Both the position numbers and the translations under genes were made by a program. From positions 1-64,000 of the forward strand of contig NZ_QURN01000013.1 in NCBI RefSeq assembly GCF_003403035.1: 64,000 nt of DNA. The letters are read 5' to 3'. Shown piece by piece: positions 17,881-27,127 of the stretch (its first letter is position 1; every line of letters starts with the position of its first letter). Below the pieces are notes generated by a model that had not been told where the DNA came from, did no database searches, and saw only the letters and a list, made by a program, of their open reading frames with translations. The stretch comes from Mesorhizobium denitrificans (lineage in GTDB: Bacteria; Pseudomonadota; Alphaproteobacteria; Rhizobiales; Rhizobiaceae).

Positions 17881-19557
17881 ATGGATCAACCTGTTGCCAC
17901 TGATCCGTGGCGGGAAATACGCCTCCATGTTCTCAAGCGTGACGATTACCGCTGCGTCTCCTGTTCGACCCCGCTGAAGTCGTCGGAAGCCGACGTTCAT
18001 CACCTGCTGCCCAGATCGATGGGCGGAACCGACGAGCTCTCGAATCTGGTCACGCTTTGCGACGGCTGCCATGCCGCCCATCATCCGAATCTCGCCGGCG
18101 GTCTTGCAAGGCGGGTTATCGAGAAATGGGCAGTCAGGCTGGCTCGATGGCTGGACACGGATGGCCAGGTTTCCGAGGGCGTAGGTAATTTCGGCCCTAC
18201 TCTCCGCCTGTTCGGACTGGATCGCTTCCGGCAGGGCCAGTTGCCGATCGTTCTGGCTGCGTTGTCCGGAAAATCGATCCTGGTTGTCAGCCCGACTGGT
18301 TCCGGCAAGACGCTCTGCTTCCAACTACCTGCCGTGCTCCGACGCGGCCTGACGATGGTCGTCAGCCCTCTCAAGACCCTGATGTCGGAACAGGTCTCCG
18401 ATCTCCTCACCAAGAAAATCCCGGCCACTTTCGTAAACAGTGATTTGAGCCCTGACGAGAAGCAATCGCGGTTTTCCCTTCTGGGTCGTGGCGCGATCAA
18501 ATTGCTGTATCTGGCTCCCGAGCGCTTTTTCGTGCGGAGCGAGGATGAACGCGCTCGCCTGAAACAGACGAAGCCATCATTTATTGTCGTCGACGAAGCC
18601 CATTGCGTTGACCAATGGGGCCGGGATTTCCGGCGGGAATACGGACGCCTCAAGGAAGTCCGTGAGAAACTGGGCTCGCCACCCGTATTGGCGTTCACGG
18701 CCACCGCTGGTCGCGAGATGCAGCAGCGCATCCTCAAATCGCTGGGCATCGAAGACGCCGACGTCTTTGTTCGAGATGTAGACAGACCGAATATCGCGTT
18801 GCTCCGGTGGCGATGCGCGACCGAAAAGCGAGCGGAGGAAATTGCCTCTCTTCTTCGGCTGCCGCAACTCCAAAGGCAGAAGGCCATGGTGTTTGTCCCG
18901 TCCACTAAGGTCGGCTTGGAACTGCAAGCCACTCTTCGGAATCTTGGGCCGGAAGTACCCTTCTATCACTCCAGGTTAGGCAACGCGTGGGAGCGACAGG
19001 AACTCGTCAAGCGCTTCCTGGGCCAGAGCAAGCCGCCCGTCGACCAAATTATTTGCACGAACGCCTTTGGCATGGGTCTCGATGTCCCAAACGTCCACCT
19101 CGTGATCCATTGGCAACAGTCCGCTTCCGTTGAAGATCAGTTGCAGGAATTCGGCCGCGCGGGGCGGGATGGAAAGCCTTCGGTAGCGGTGATGTTCCAC
19201 AATGGCTCGAGCATCGGCCGCGACATATCGAGACTGCGTTTCATGGCCGAGAAGACGGTTGAATCGTCAAAGGTTCCCACGTTCGACCGGGAGAAGATGC
19301 TGGAGCAGCGCTATCACCAGATTGACCAGGTCGCCGAACTGATGAAGGCCCGGTCCTGCATGCGGGCCGCTATCTCGGAGTATTTTCAAGGGCCGAAGAC
19401 GACGGTGCGGCGCAGCCTCTCAGTCAGGATTCTGGATTGGGCGTTCGGCACCAAAGCGAAAACCCGGCATTTCCGTGGCTGTTGCGATTATTGCGACAAG
19501 GCCGAGATCAGACGGCGCGGCGAGACGGGCTACGTATCCTGGATTCTTAGCCCGTGA
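17881..19557 (+). CDS. HNH endonuclease fused to a RecQ-family helicase
   Basis: This 558-residue protein joins two DNA-processing domains. Residues 10-70 form an HNH nuclease with Cys25-x2-Cys28, His40-His41, Asn55 and Cys60-x2-Cys63-His64. Residues 105-450 form a RecQ-type SF2 helicase. Its Walker A is PTGSGKT (138-144), its Walker B is DEAH (238-241), followed by LAFTATA, NAFGMGLDVPN near 394 and the arginine-finger motif QEFGRAGRDGK near 422. A Cys pair late in the protein (GCCDYC) resembles the RecQ zinc site. Neither nuclease nor ATPase residues look broken. It opens a row of genes with NYN and HEPN-like domains, a context typical of phage defence. The ribosome site is weak. Confidence 0.85.
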   Translation: MDQPVATDPWREIRLHVLKRDDYRCVSCSTPLKSSEADVHHLLPRSMGGTDELSNLVTLCDGCHAAHHPNLAGGLARRVIEKWAVRLARWLDTDGQVSEGVGNFGPTLRLFGLDRFRQGQLPIVLAALSGKSILVVSPTGSGKTLCFQLPAVLRRGLTMVVSPLKTLMSEQVSDLLTKKIPATFVNSDLSPDEKQSRFSLLGRGAIKLLYLAPERFFVRSEDERARLKQTKPSFIVVDEAHCVDQWGRDFRREYGRLKEVREKLGSPPVLAFTATAGREMQQRILKSLGIEDADVFVRDVDRPNIALLRWRCATEKRAEEIASLLRLPQLQRQKAMVFVPSTKVGLELQATLRNLGPEVPFYHSRLGNAWERQELVKRFLGQSKPPVDQIICTNAFGMGLDVPNVHLVIHWQQSASVEDQLQEFGRAGRDGKPSVAVMFHNGSSIGRDISRLRFMAEKTVESSKVPTFDREKMLEQRYHQIDQVAELMKARSCMRAAISEYFQGPKTTVRRSLSVRILDWAFGTKAKTRHFRGCCDYCDKAEIRRRGETGYVSWILSP

Positions 19558-19614
19558 GTGCCAAGTTGACACGGTGAACAGCCGAACAGAATCTGTCGCC
19601 AGTTGGAGACCACC

Positions 19615-20391
19615 ATGTCGTCAGAAACCCGATCCCCACGCCTCGCCGTCCTGATCGACGCCGACAACGCCTCGTCGAAGATTGCCGACGGCTTGTTTGA
19701 AGAGATCGCCAAGATCGGGGAGGCCAGCGTCCGTCGCATATACGGCGATTTTTCCAGCGCACGCTCGAAAGGATGGGCAGACATCCTGTCGAAACATGCC
19801 ATCATCCCTCAGCAGCAGTTCGCGTACACGACGGGCAAGAACGCTTCTGATATTACGCTGGTGATCGACGCCATGGACCTGCTGCACAGCGGGCGATTTG
19901 ACGGCTTCTGCCTGGTTTCCTCCGATAGCGATTTCACCCGGCTTGCGGCCCGCATCCGCGAGCAAGGCGTCGACGTCTTCGGTTTCGGGGAGCAGAAAAC
20001 ACCTGAAAGCTTCCGTCAGGCCTGCCGCCGATTCATTTACACGGAAAACTTGTCTGTGGCGGAACATGCCGCCAATCAGGAAACAACCCCGGAAAGCAAA
20101 GCCCTGAAACCGCCAAGTGCCGCGACGCCGACCATCAAGAAGGTGATCGCCCAGATGGAGAGTGAGGACGGCTGGGTTTCGCTTGGTGTCATCGGTAAAC
20201 AGCTTGCCAACATGGCTTCCGATTTCGACCCGCGAACGTTTGGCTTTCGCAAGTTGAGCGATCTGGTGCGGAAGACGAATGCTTTCGACCTGGAGCAGCC
20301 CGAAGGCGGCAGCATGCGCATTCGCATGAAGCTGACAACAGGAAACCACGCCTCGGCGAAGAAATCACCGGCACCGCGGCCCAAGGGTTGA
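19615..20391 (+). CDS. NYN-domain protein with C-terminal OST-HTH/LOTUS domain
   Basis: This 258-residue protein has an N-terminal NYN (PIN-like, LabA/MARF1 type) ribonuclease domain. The acidic residues are in LAVLIDADNAS, ASDITLVIDAMDLL and LVSSDSDFTRLAARIRE. A C-terminal OST-HTH (LOTUS) module of about 80 residues contains EDGWVSLGVIGKQL and RTFGFRKLSDLVRK, the latter being a predicted RNA/G-quadruplex-binding element. A GGAG ribosome site precedes the ATG at 19615. It follows the HNH-RecQ gene by 57 bp on the same strand, suggesting co-transcription. This pairing is widespread in bacteria and usually of unknown function. Confidence 0.88.
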   Translation: MSSETRSPRLAVLIDADNASSKIADGLFEEIAKIGEASVRRIYGDFSSARSKGWADILSKHAIIPQQQFAYTTGKNASDITLVIDAMDLLHSGRFDGFCLVSSDSDFTRLAARIREQGVDVFGFGEQKTPESFRQACRRFIYTENLSVAEHAANQETTPESKALKPPSAATPTIKKVIAQMESEDGWVSLGVIGKQLANMASDFDPRTFGFRKLSDLVRKTNAFDLEQPEGGSMRIRMKLTTGNHASAKKSPAPRPKG

Positions 20392-20413
20392 AGCCCGAAG
20401 AGGTGATAACGGC

Positions 20414-21178
20414 ATGACATATACCTTGTTTCAGATGTGGGAGGATTTTCGGCAATCCCTGATCAGGAGACATGAATTCTATGTCGAACAGGCGCAGAAG
20501 CGCTTGCTTTCGCAGTTCGGCAATATCGAACCTGAAGCCGACAAGGCAGGCGAGGAGTGGCTTGAAGAGCGCGGTCGATACTTTGATCCGGACCGACATG
20601 ACGAGGGTAGCTTCTATGAGGCGGCAAACGACGTCGGGATCGAGTTTTACGGTCTCCTGAGTGATATGCGCGAGAACACTCGCCTGAGCGTTGTCGCTGG
20701 GATGTTCCATGAGTGGGACAAGCAGTTACGTGGGTGGCTGGCTCGGGAGATTAGGCACTGGCATCATGGTGATGTTGCCGCCGCGAAAATGTGGTCGGTC
20801 AATTTTGATCAGGTCGCCGAGTTATTAGAGAGCCTGGGCTGGCCTGTCCGAACCACGGATTATTTCAACAAGCTCGATGCATGCCGCCGTGTGGTCAATG
20901 TCTACAAACACGGCAAAGGCGATTCCCTCGAGGATCTGAAGAGCCGATATCCGGAATATCTGCCCGATCCGTTCGAGGGTTCCGAGCGGGCTCTCTCAAA
21001 CATGGAATATCGTGACCACACGCATCTAAAAGTAAGCGACGATCAGCTGCAGGCCTTCTCTGACGCTATCGTTTCGTTCTGGCAGAATGTTCCCGGAAAC
21101 ATCTACGACACACAGGTCACCGCAGTTCCGGGTTGGTTCGAAAAGGCCATCCAGAAGGACCGCGCCAATTTGCCGTAG
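20414..21178 (+). CDS. HEPN-like protein of unknown function
   Basis: The 254-residue protein is mostly helical and has no firm family match by eye. A helix with CRRVVNVYKHGKG contains Arg159-x6-His166, which fits the R-x4-6-H signature of HEPN-type ribonucleases and toxins. Earlier residues (AGMFHEWDKQLRGWL near 95-109) could form the partner helix. It begins 22 bp after the NYN gene, so it likely belongs to the same transcript. A HEPN toxin beside nuclease genes would fit abortive-infection defence. The motif is short and may be coincidental, so the assignment is tentative. Confidence 0.5.
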   Translation: MTYTLFQMWEDFRQSLIRRHEFYVEQAQKRLLSQFGNIEPEADKAGEEWLEERGRYFDPDRHDEGSFYEAANDVGIEFYGLLSDMRENTRLSVVAGMFHEWDKQLRGWLAREIRHWHHGDVAAAKMWSVNFDQVAELLESLGWPVRTTDYFNKLDACRRVVNVYKHGKGDSLEDLKSRYPEYLPDPFEGSERALSNMEYRDHTHLKVSDDQLQAFSDAIVSFWQNVPGNIYDTQVTAVPGWFEKAIQKDRANLP

Positions 21179-21398
21179 TGGAGTGCGTTTCCAGTAAATC
21201 GATCAGGTCAACGAAATCATGTGATTGCAGGGCTTCACGAGGTAAACGTCCCCAACGGTCTTGCACCTGTCGCGACCATTGCGACGGGGTGGACGTCAAG
21301 AAGCACCAAATGCTGAATACGCACCTCGGATACTCAGTCAGTAGTTTACAAGCGCAGTAGAAAGCGCCACACCTACCCACAGGGAGGCCTGAGGGTTA

Positions 21399-22664
21399 TT
21401 GCGGAACATCTTTGATCAATACCGTCACGCCGAAAATCGTCTGACGCATGCGTTCTTCACTGCACTGGATCGGGATCGCACTCTTCTGGCAAGCTTCCTG
21501 CAGCAATTCGTGAAATCCGGACGCAGCCAGAAGGCAAGCGAGCTTTCCGTCAGCGTGCAGACGATTCCCGGTAAGCCAGAAGAACCCGAGCAGGAAGAGA
21601 ACGACCGACGCGGCATTCCTGACGCCTGGATTCACAATGGGGAAGACTGGTGTGTCGTCGTTGAGGTTAAAATCAATGCGCCACTGACTGCAGATCAGAT
21701 CCGGCGTCATGTCCGGATTGCCCAGAAACTCGGTTTCACCAGGATCACTGCCCTGGCTATTACCGCTCATTCCACGCCAGCGAAGACCTCTGAAGGGGCA
21801 ATCTCAACCACGTGGTCGCGTCTATATCGATGGCTCCGCTCACACCCTGGCAGTATCTGGGCACAGGAAGCGGCCGAATACTTCGAAGCGTTGGAGGCGC
21901 GCATGATCAACGATGAGAACTTTTCATCCGGAACGTTGACCGAGTTCGCGGGATTTCCGTTCAGGAAGACATCCGATTACTCATATCTTGAAGGCAGGCG
22001 CGTTCTGAAGCTTGCGATGGCGTCTCTCCGGAATGATAATCGGCTGGTAAACGAGCTGGGTATGGATCCGACCATCCCGGGTCGAGGAGCGATAACCGGA
22101 CGAGACGAGGATCGGGTATGGGATTACCTGTCGCTCCGTACCTCCAAGGGTGCCGAACTACATACCCAACATCCCCATATTACGCTAGGATTGGGCACAG
22201 TAGTCGACACGATGATCACCATCCCCAATTCTATAAATCGTCAGTTTCGTCGGACTCTGATCGATCTCGGTGAACGTGGCTTTCGCGATCTGATAGGCGA
22301 CATACTTGCCCAAATGGAATCTGAGGTCCTCTCGATAGAACCTTTGGCCACCCCGGCCTTACGTGCAATCCAGCGTAGATATCCTACTCAACGGTCGGTG
22401 CCTTTCATCGACAGCATTGCGGAGTTCGATCTGCGTACGGGCCTTCCCGGGAAGGACCCCATCAAATACCAGCCCGAATGGCTAACGGCAGCGTTTGCTG
22501 CATTTTCAAAGAAAAAGTCGAACCTTCAGATACAGATCGGGGTCAAATTTGAAATCGATCGTTGCCCAACCATGATGTCGGAATCCGCTCTGGATCTGAT
22601 TGCCCGAAGCTGGCTCTGCTGCAAATCTTTGATAGACTACGAACTGGTCTCGCACGGGCATTAG
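21399..22664 (+). CDS. PD-(D/E)XK nuclease-superfamily protein
   Basis: The 421-residue protein has a restriction-like nuclease core near residues 70-110. Asp75 (IPDAWI) is followed by Glu89 and Lys91 in WCVVVEVKIN, giving the D-x13-E-x-K arrangement, and a Gln/Arg-rich helix (ADQIRRHVRIAQ) follows. The N-terminus FDQYRHAENRLTHAFF is typical of a family of stand-alone nucleases in defence islands. The start is a TTG at 21399 after a GGGAGGCCTGAGGG stretch; no ATG fits. It is 220 bp from the HEPN-like gene and points toward brxL. No helicase or methylase is adjacent, so its specificity is unknown. Confidence 0.72.
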   Translation: MRNIFDQYRHAENRLTHAFFTALDRDRTLLASFLQQFVKSGRSQKASELSVSVQTIPGKPEEPEQEENDRRGIPDAWIHNGEDWCVVVEVKINAPLTADQIRRHVRIAQKLGFTRITALAITAHSTPAKTSEGAISTTWSRLYRWLRSHPGSIWAQEAAEYFEALEARMINDENFSSGTLTEFAGFPFRKTSDYSYLEGRRVLKLAMASLRNDNRLVNELGMDPTIPGRGAITGRDEDRVWDYLSLRTSKGAELHTQHPHITLGLGTVVDTMITIPNSINRQFRRTLIDLGERGFRDLIGDILAQMESEVLSIEPLATPALRAIQRRYPTQRSVPFIDSIAEFDLRTGLPGKDPIKYQPEWLTAAFAAFSKKKSNLQIQIGVKFEIDRCPTMMSESALDLIARSWLCCKSLIDYELVSHGH

Positions 22665-23005
22665 GATGGAATGTGCTTCGTCTTCGCAACCCCCAATGCC
22701 AAAACCTGCGACTGCCTGGCGGTAGTCACCACCTCAGATAACTTGCGTCGGACTTTAGTTATTTTGATGATCGGGGACGAGGACGAACTGGCCGATATCC
22801 GCAAGGGCATTGCGCAACTGGATGCTGGAATATCCGCGCGTCCAGATTGCACGGAGAGCCATTCATATTCTTCTACCGAGACGACCACTACAACGCCACG
22901 CCCATGTGTGTGTTTGGCAATTCTGGACCAATGGCCACGTAGGTGCCTCGATGCCCCGGGCACTGTTAGGCACTATTCATAGTGTTACGCGCAATTTGCA
23001 AGCTT
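22665..23005. other. Gap between convergent nuclease and brxL genes, with possible antitoxin relic
   Basis: These 341 bp separate the convergent nuclease gene and brxL. On the minus strand around 22860-22930 a frame reads THGRGVVVVVSVEEYEWL, which strongly resembles the C-terminal half of a Phd/YefM antitoxin (HGRxVAVLVSVEEYE). The N-terminal part is missing and no toxin follows, so it would be a relic. Nothing else is recognised. Confidence 0.4.
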
Positions 23006-25087
23006 TCATGACCTCTCGACATAGGTCACATAAAATCCACGGATCATACGGTGTTCCTGCATTCGTTCCCCCAGCGAAAAACCATTCATCTTTCGGGGTG
23101 TCGGCTGAAAAATATCCAAGCCACGGTCCAGAACCATCTTCCAGCCGGTGTCCGTCGTGATATCGCGTGCATGAAGCGTCCCGGTTCCATCAAAGGCCCA
23201 CGTGAAATCAACGCCTGTGCCAGTGCAGGCCTCGGCAATCCCGTCCAGGCATTCCCGTTGCTCCTGAATGTTCCCATCGTCCGGAGCAGTGACAAGATGC
23301 ACTGCGACTTGATCTTCGGGCTGTTTGCGCCGAATCAGCATCTCGATCAGTTCCATCACGTTGCGTGCCTGATGGAACTTCCGGATATAAGGATCGGTGA
23401 TGATGATCCGCGACGCTCCATCCGTCCAGGGACCAAAGATCTTGTCGAAACTGATGCCCTTGCGGTTTTCCGTGAAAACGACATGTCCGGGCTTCGGGAA
23501 AAAAGCAGGGGCAGCGGCAATAATAGGCGCTGCGGAGGCAGCCGCCGTTGACGCGGGCTCCGCCGAAATCGGCACGATCTCAGATTGATCCGCGCTGTCA
23601 TCCACATCGCCGGCGGACCGCCGATGGTAGAACTGGGGAAACTCTTCTTCCTCCAGCGTGGTGACAGCGCGCTTTGCTCCATCCGACGCGATGTAATGGA
23701 AATCCGCGCTCTCAAAGGTGCTGTCGATCCGCAGGAGCTGGTCCTTCACCCGCTTGCGGCATTCAATCGCAAACCGCAGCAGCTCTTCAACCTCAGCTTC
23801 CGTCTCGCCTCCATTCGGGAAGATCAGCTTCAACAGGCCCGACATGGTTTTGCTGATGGCTGCACGGTCCCGGATATGGGTCTGAACGGGTACGGTGAAG
23901 TAGCGATCCGGCCGGTGCGAGAAGTCCTCGGCACGCAGGTGACGCAGGATTTCGGCCAGATAGTCGACGATGAACCCGTAGCCAGATGTGAACATCTCGC
24001 CTCGAATGATGTCGACCTCCCATCCGGGGAGATAGGCATGCAGGCGATCGATAAAGGCGCTGTCGTGGAACTGCGGCGGCAGAGCCTCGAACAGGTCAGT
24101 ATTCTTCAGCATCCAGGGGACATTATGATCGGTATTGCCGACGAAGGCGAAACTGGCCTCAGCGCCCATCGGATTTACCCCGCGCGAGAACTGCTTGTTC
24201 GCCATGTAGTTCTTCATGATATCGACAAGCGCCTTGTTGGCAGTCTTCTCACGACCGGCAAATTCGTCAAAGGCGACGACATCCCAATAGCCAACCAACC
24301 CAATCCGCCCATTGGAGTTGTTCACGAAGAGCTTGGGAACCGTGATTTCACCGCCGGAGATCAACTGACCATGGGGTGAAAACTCAGAATAAATATGCGA
24401 TTTTCCCGTCCCTTTGGGGCCAAGCTCAATGAGGTTGTAGTTGCGTTCGACGAAAGGGATCAGACGCAACAGTTGCAAAAGTTTCGACCGGCGCCCAAAC
24501 ATAGACGGATCAAAGCCGATGCTCTGGATCAGAAGATCAATCCATTCCTCGGTGGTGAACTTGCCACGCGTCTCGCGATACCCGTCATAGTCGACGCGGG
24601 CGATCTGGATCGGTTTCAGCGTGTCGATGATCCAAGGAGAGATCCGGCTTTCTTCCGAGAACTCGTACTGCACCTCGGCGATGCACCAGATACCGGTAAC
24701 CAGTAGTTTCGGATGCGCTTTGACCGTGGCGCTATCGATCGCAACCCGTTTGATCCCAAGGTTCTCGAACACGGCCTCATAGGCATCGGTCTTTTCATTC
24801 AGCGCTACGCTGACCTGATCGATGACCTTGTAGCGGCCGCGCTCCTTGATCGTCGACTGGACCAGCCCCGCTTCGGAACGATGGACGTAATGTTTACGCA
24901 GGATATCCTTGACCGTCTCGATGCCTGTCGCAATCGAGGCCTCGTCGTCGGTGGCGCAGTATTGGCCGAGCAGGTATTCGAGCACATAGGTGGGAACAAT
25001 GGCATTCCCCTTCACGGCCTTCACCAGGTCCTTGCGAACCACGAAACCGGCAAAATGCTCGTTGATCTTGTCATCAAGGGTCGACAT
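23006..25087 (-). CDS. brxL: BrxL, Lon-like BREX phage-resistance protein
   Basis: The 693-residue protein is a full-length type 1 BREX BrxL. The N-terminus LDDKINEHFAGFVVRKDLVK and the adjacent VPTYVLEYLLGQYCATDDE are highly characteristic. The AAA+ core has GPKGTGKSH near residue 223, VVAFDEFAG as Walker B, and FAFVGNTDHN as sensor. The C-terminal Lon-protease-like domain with KGISFDKIFGPW follows an Ala/Pro linker. A GTG at 25093 is an alternative start; a GAGGTG site precedes. It lies directly downstream of the tail of pglZ, but pglX, brxA, brxB and brxC are absent, so the BREX system here is broken. Confidence 0.92.
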   Translation of the reverse strand: MSTLDDKINEHFAGFVVRKDLVKAVKGNAIVPTYVLEYLLGQYCATDDEASIATGIETVKDILRKHYVHRSEAGLVQSTIKERGRYKVIDQVSVALNEKTDAYEAVFENLGIKRVAIDSATVKAHPKLLVTGIWCIAEVQYEFSEESRISPWIIDTLKPIQIARVDYDGYRETRGKFTTEEWIDLLIQSIGFDPSMFGRRSKLLQLLRLIPFVERNYNLIELGPKGTGKSHIYSEFSPHGQLISGGEITVPKLFVNNSNGRIGLVGYWDVVAFDEFAGREKTANKALVDIMKNYMANKQFSRGVNPMGAEASFAFVGNTDHNVPWMLKNTDLFEALPPQFHDSAFIDRLHAYLPGWEVDIIRGEMFTSGYGFIVDYLAEILRHLRAEDFSHRPDRYFTVPVQTHIRDRAAISKTMSGLLKLIFPNGGETEAEVEELLRFAIECRKRVKDQLLRIDSTFESADFHYIASDGAKRAVTTLEEEEFPQFYHRRSAGDVDDSADQSEIVPISAEPASTAAASAAPIIAAAPAFFPKPGHVVFTENRKGISFDKIFGPWTDGASRIIITDPYIRKFHQARNVMELIEMLIRRKQPEDQVAVHLVTAPDDGNIQEQRECLDGIAEACTGTGVDFTWAFDGTGTLHARDITTDTGWKMVLDRGLDIFQPTPRKMNGFSLGERMQEHRMIRGFYVTYVERS

Positions 25088-25094
25088 CGGCACC

Positions 25095-25365
25095 TCAGAA
25101 ATCGAAATCTGTGCTGATCCCGCGTTTCAGCAACAATGGCTGTGAAGCGTGATCTTCGAAATGGCTGGTCTTGCCGATGCGCGTACGCAGCTTCAGGAAG
25201 ACGGTCTGATTGTTATAGGCGTCTGCAGCCCGGGATAGCAGGAAGTTGCGCGATAGCTCGCGCTCGCGCGGGTTCTCGGACGCGAAATCGAACTCCAGCT
25301 CGGCTTCGTCAGAGATAAGCGTTTCATCGTCGGCAAAGATTGCAGCATAGACCTGCCGGGGCTGC
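25095..25365 (-). pseudogene. pglZ C-terminal remnant (BREX)
   Basis: About 85 codons survive of a gene that ended just ahead of brxL. The end of the protein contains YNNQTVFLKLRTRIGKTSH followed by a tail TDFDF, which resembles the C-terminus of BREX PglZ (a phosphatase-superfamily protein). Type 1 BREX loci have pglZ immediately before brxL, which supports this reading. The frame is cut near 25365, where transposase coding sense begins on the other strand. Identification rests on position and a short tail, so it is moderate. Confidence 0.6.
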
Positions 25366-27118
25366 TGTTTCTGCGTTCGAGGGCAGCCGCGTCGCCAAAC
25401 CGTTGCTGGATGCCGTCGCTGTTCTTGCGGAAATCGGCGGAGACAAACGCCGGCGACTGCCAGAGACAATACCGCTCGCCCATATCGAGCGGCGCTGGCG
25501 ACGTCATGTCTTCACAAACGGTTCGATTGACCGCACATGCTACGAGCTTGCGACATACTTCGGCCTAGCAAACGCATTGGCGAGCGGAATCGTATGGGTT
25601 CCGACCTCACGTATCCATCGGTCGCTGGATGACCTTCTGGCTAATGACAAGGCGGACAGCAACGCGTTGCAGGCACATCCAGACGTCGACGCGGACACAT
25701 ACCTGCACGCGCGTGCTTCGATACTGGATACCGCCTTGCTGTCAGTGGCCGAGGGCTTCGCGGCCAGGGAACCGATGCTGTTCGCGGGCGGGCGGCTGCG
25801 CTTCCCGAAGGATCAGGGTGACGGCGAGCACGACGATAGCGCGGCCGCCATCGGCGCCCTTTACCGCATGATGCCCCACGTCCGCATCACCGATCTTCTC
25901 GATCAGATCAATCTGTGGACAGGTTTTGCGGAGCATTTTACGCATGTCTCGACGGGCCTGCCGCCAACCGACATGCGGGCGTTCATGGCGACCCTGATCG
26001 CGGAAGCGACGAATCTCGGCCTGTCCCGAATGGCTGAAGTCAGCGGCGCGGGATCACGGCGTGCTCTCCTGCGCATGCAGATGTGGCACATGCGCGAAGA
26101 AACCTTCCGCGCGGCTCTTGCCAACTTGACGGACGCCATTCACGCGGAGCCGATCGCCGCCTGGTTCGGCGAAGGCTGGCGCGCATCGGCAGATGGACAA
26201 GCATTCTATCTCGGCGGGCCGGGTGAAGCAGGTGGCGCCGTCAACGCCCACTACGGGCGGGATCCGATCGTCAAGATCTACACCACGATCACCGACAGGT
26301 ATGCCCCGCTCCACCAGAAGGTGATCGCCGGCACCGCAAGCGAGGCCGTGCATTCCCTTGACGGCATCCTGGGTCACGAGAGCGGCGTCGATATTGCCGC
26401 CTTTCATGTCGATGGCGGCGGTGTCTCGGATATCGTCTTCGCCGTCATGCATCTGCTCGGCCTGTCGTTCGAGCCCCGCATCCCGCGCCTCTCGGACCGC
26501 AAGCTCTATGCATTCGAACCCAAGTCAAAATACGGTGCTCTCGCGCCCTTATTCGGGAATCGGCTGAACCCGCAGTTGATCCGCGCGCACTGGGACGAAA
26601 TCCAGAGAGTGATCCATGCGCTGCGGCACAAGGCCGTCACGCCTTCATTGATCCTGAGGAAGCTCTCGGCGTATCGGCAGCAGAACAGTCTTGCCGCCGC
26701 GCTGCGCGAGATCGGCCGGATCGAGCGCACGCTGTTCACCTTGCGCTGGTTCGAAGATCCTGGCCTGCGTAGACTCGTCACGACGGAACTCAACAAGGGG
26801 GAGGCGCGGAACTCCCTCTCCAGGGCGATCGCTTTCCATCGTCTGGGGCGTTTCCGGGATCGCGGCCAAGAAAACCAGTCAAGCAGAGCAGCCGCACTCA
26901 ACCTCGTCACGGCCGCCATTGTCCTGTTCAACTGCCGCTACCTTGGACGGATACTGAAGGAAACGAAGTCACGAGGAGCGAAGATCGAAGACACAATCAC
27001 GGCCCGCCTTTCTCCGCTCGGCTGGGACCACATCAACATCACCGGCGACTACATCTGGTCCGAAACCTTGCCGCTCGACACCGATGGGTATCTGCCGCTG
27101 CGCAGCAATCAGGCTTGA
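25366..27118 (+). pseudogene. Tn3-type transposase remnant, N-terminal part missing
   Basis: About 580 C-terminal codons of a Tn3-family TnpA different from the complete one nearby. The fragment starts within KPLLDAVAVLAEIGGDKRRRLP, includes TNLGLSRMAEVSGAG, VNAHYGRDPIVKIYTTITD and LNKGEARNSLSRAIAFHRLG, and ends GWDHINITGDYIW plus a short tail with stop. The first ~400 residues and the terminal inverted repeats are missing. It abuts the pglZ remnant on the left and a copper-chaperone-like gene on the right, so it probably marks deletion of the BREX genes. Confidence 0.85.
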
Positions 27119-27127
27119 TTGCCATGC

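Noticed and set aside
21117-21380. Minus-strand frame of 87 codons between the HEPN-like and nuclease genes
   Set aside because: It overlaps the end of the HEPN-like gene and has no clear start site or family match.
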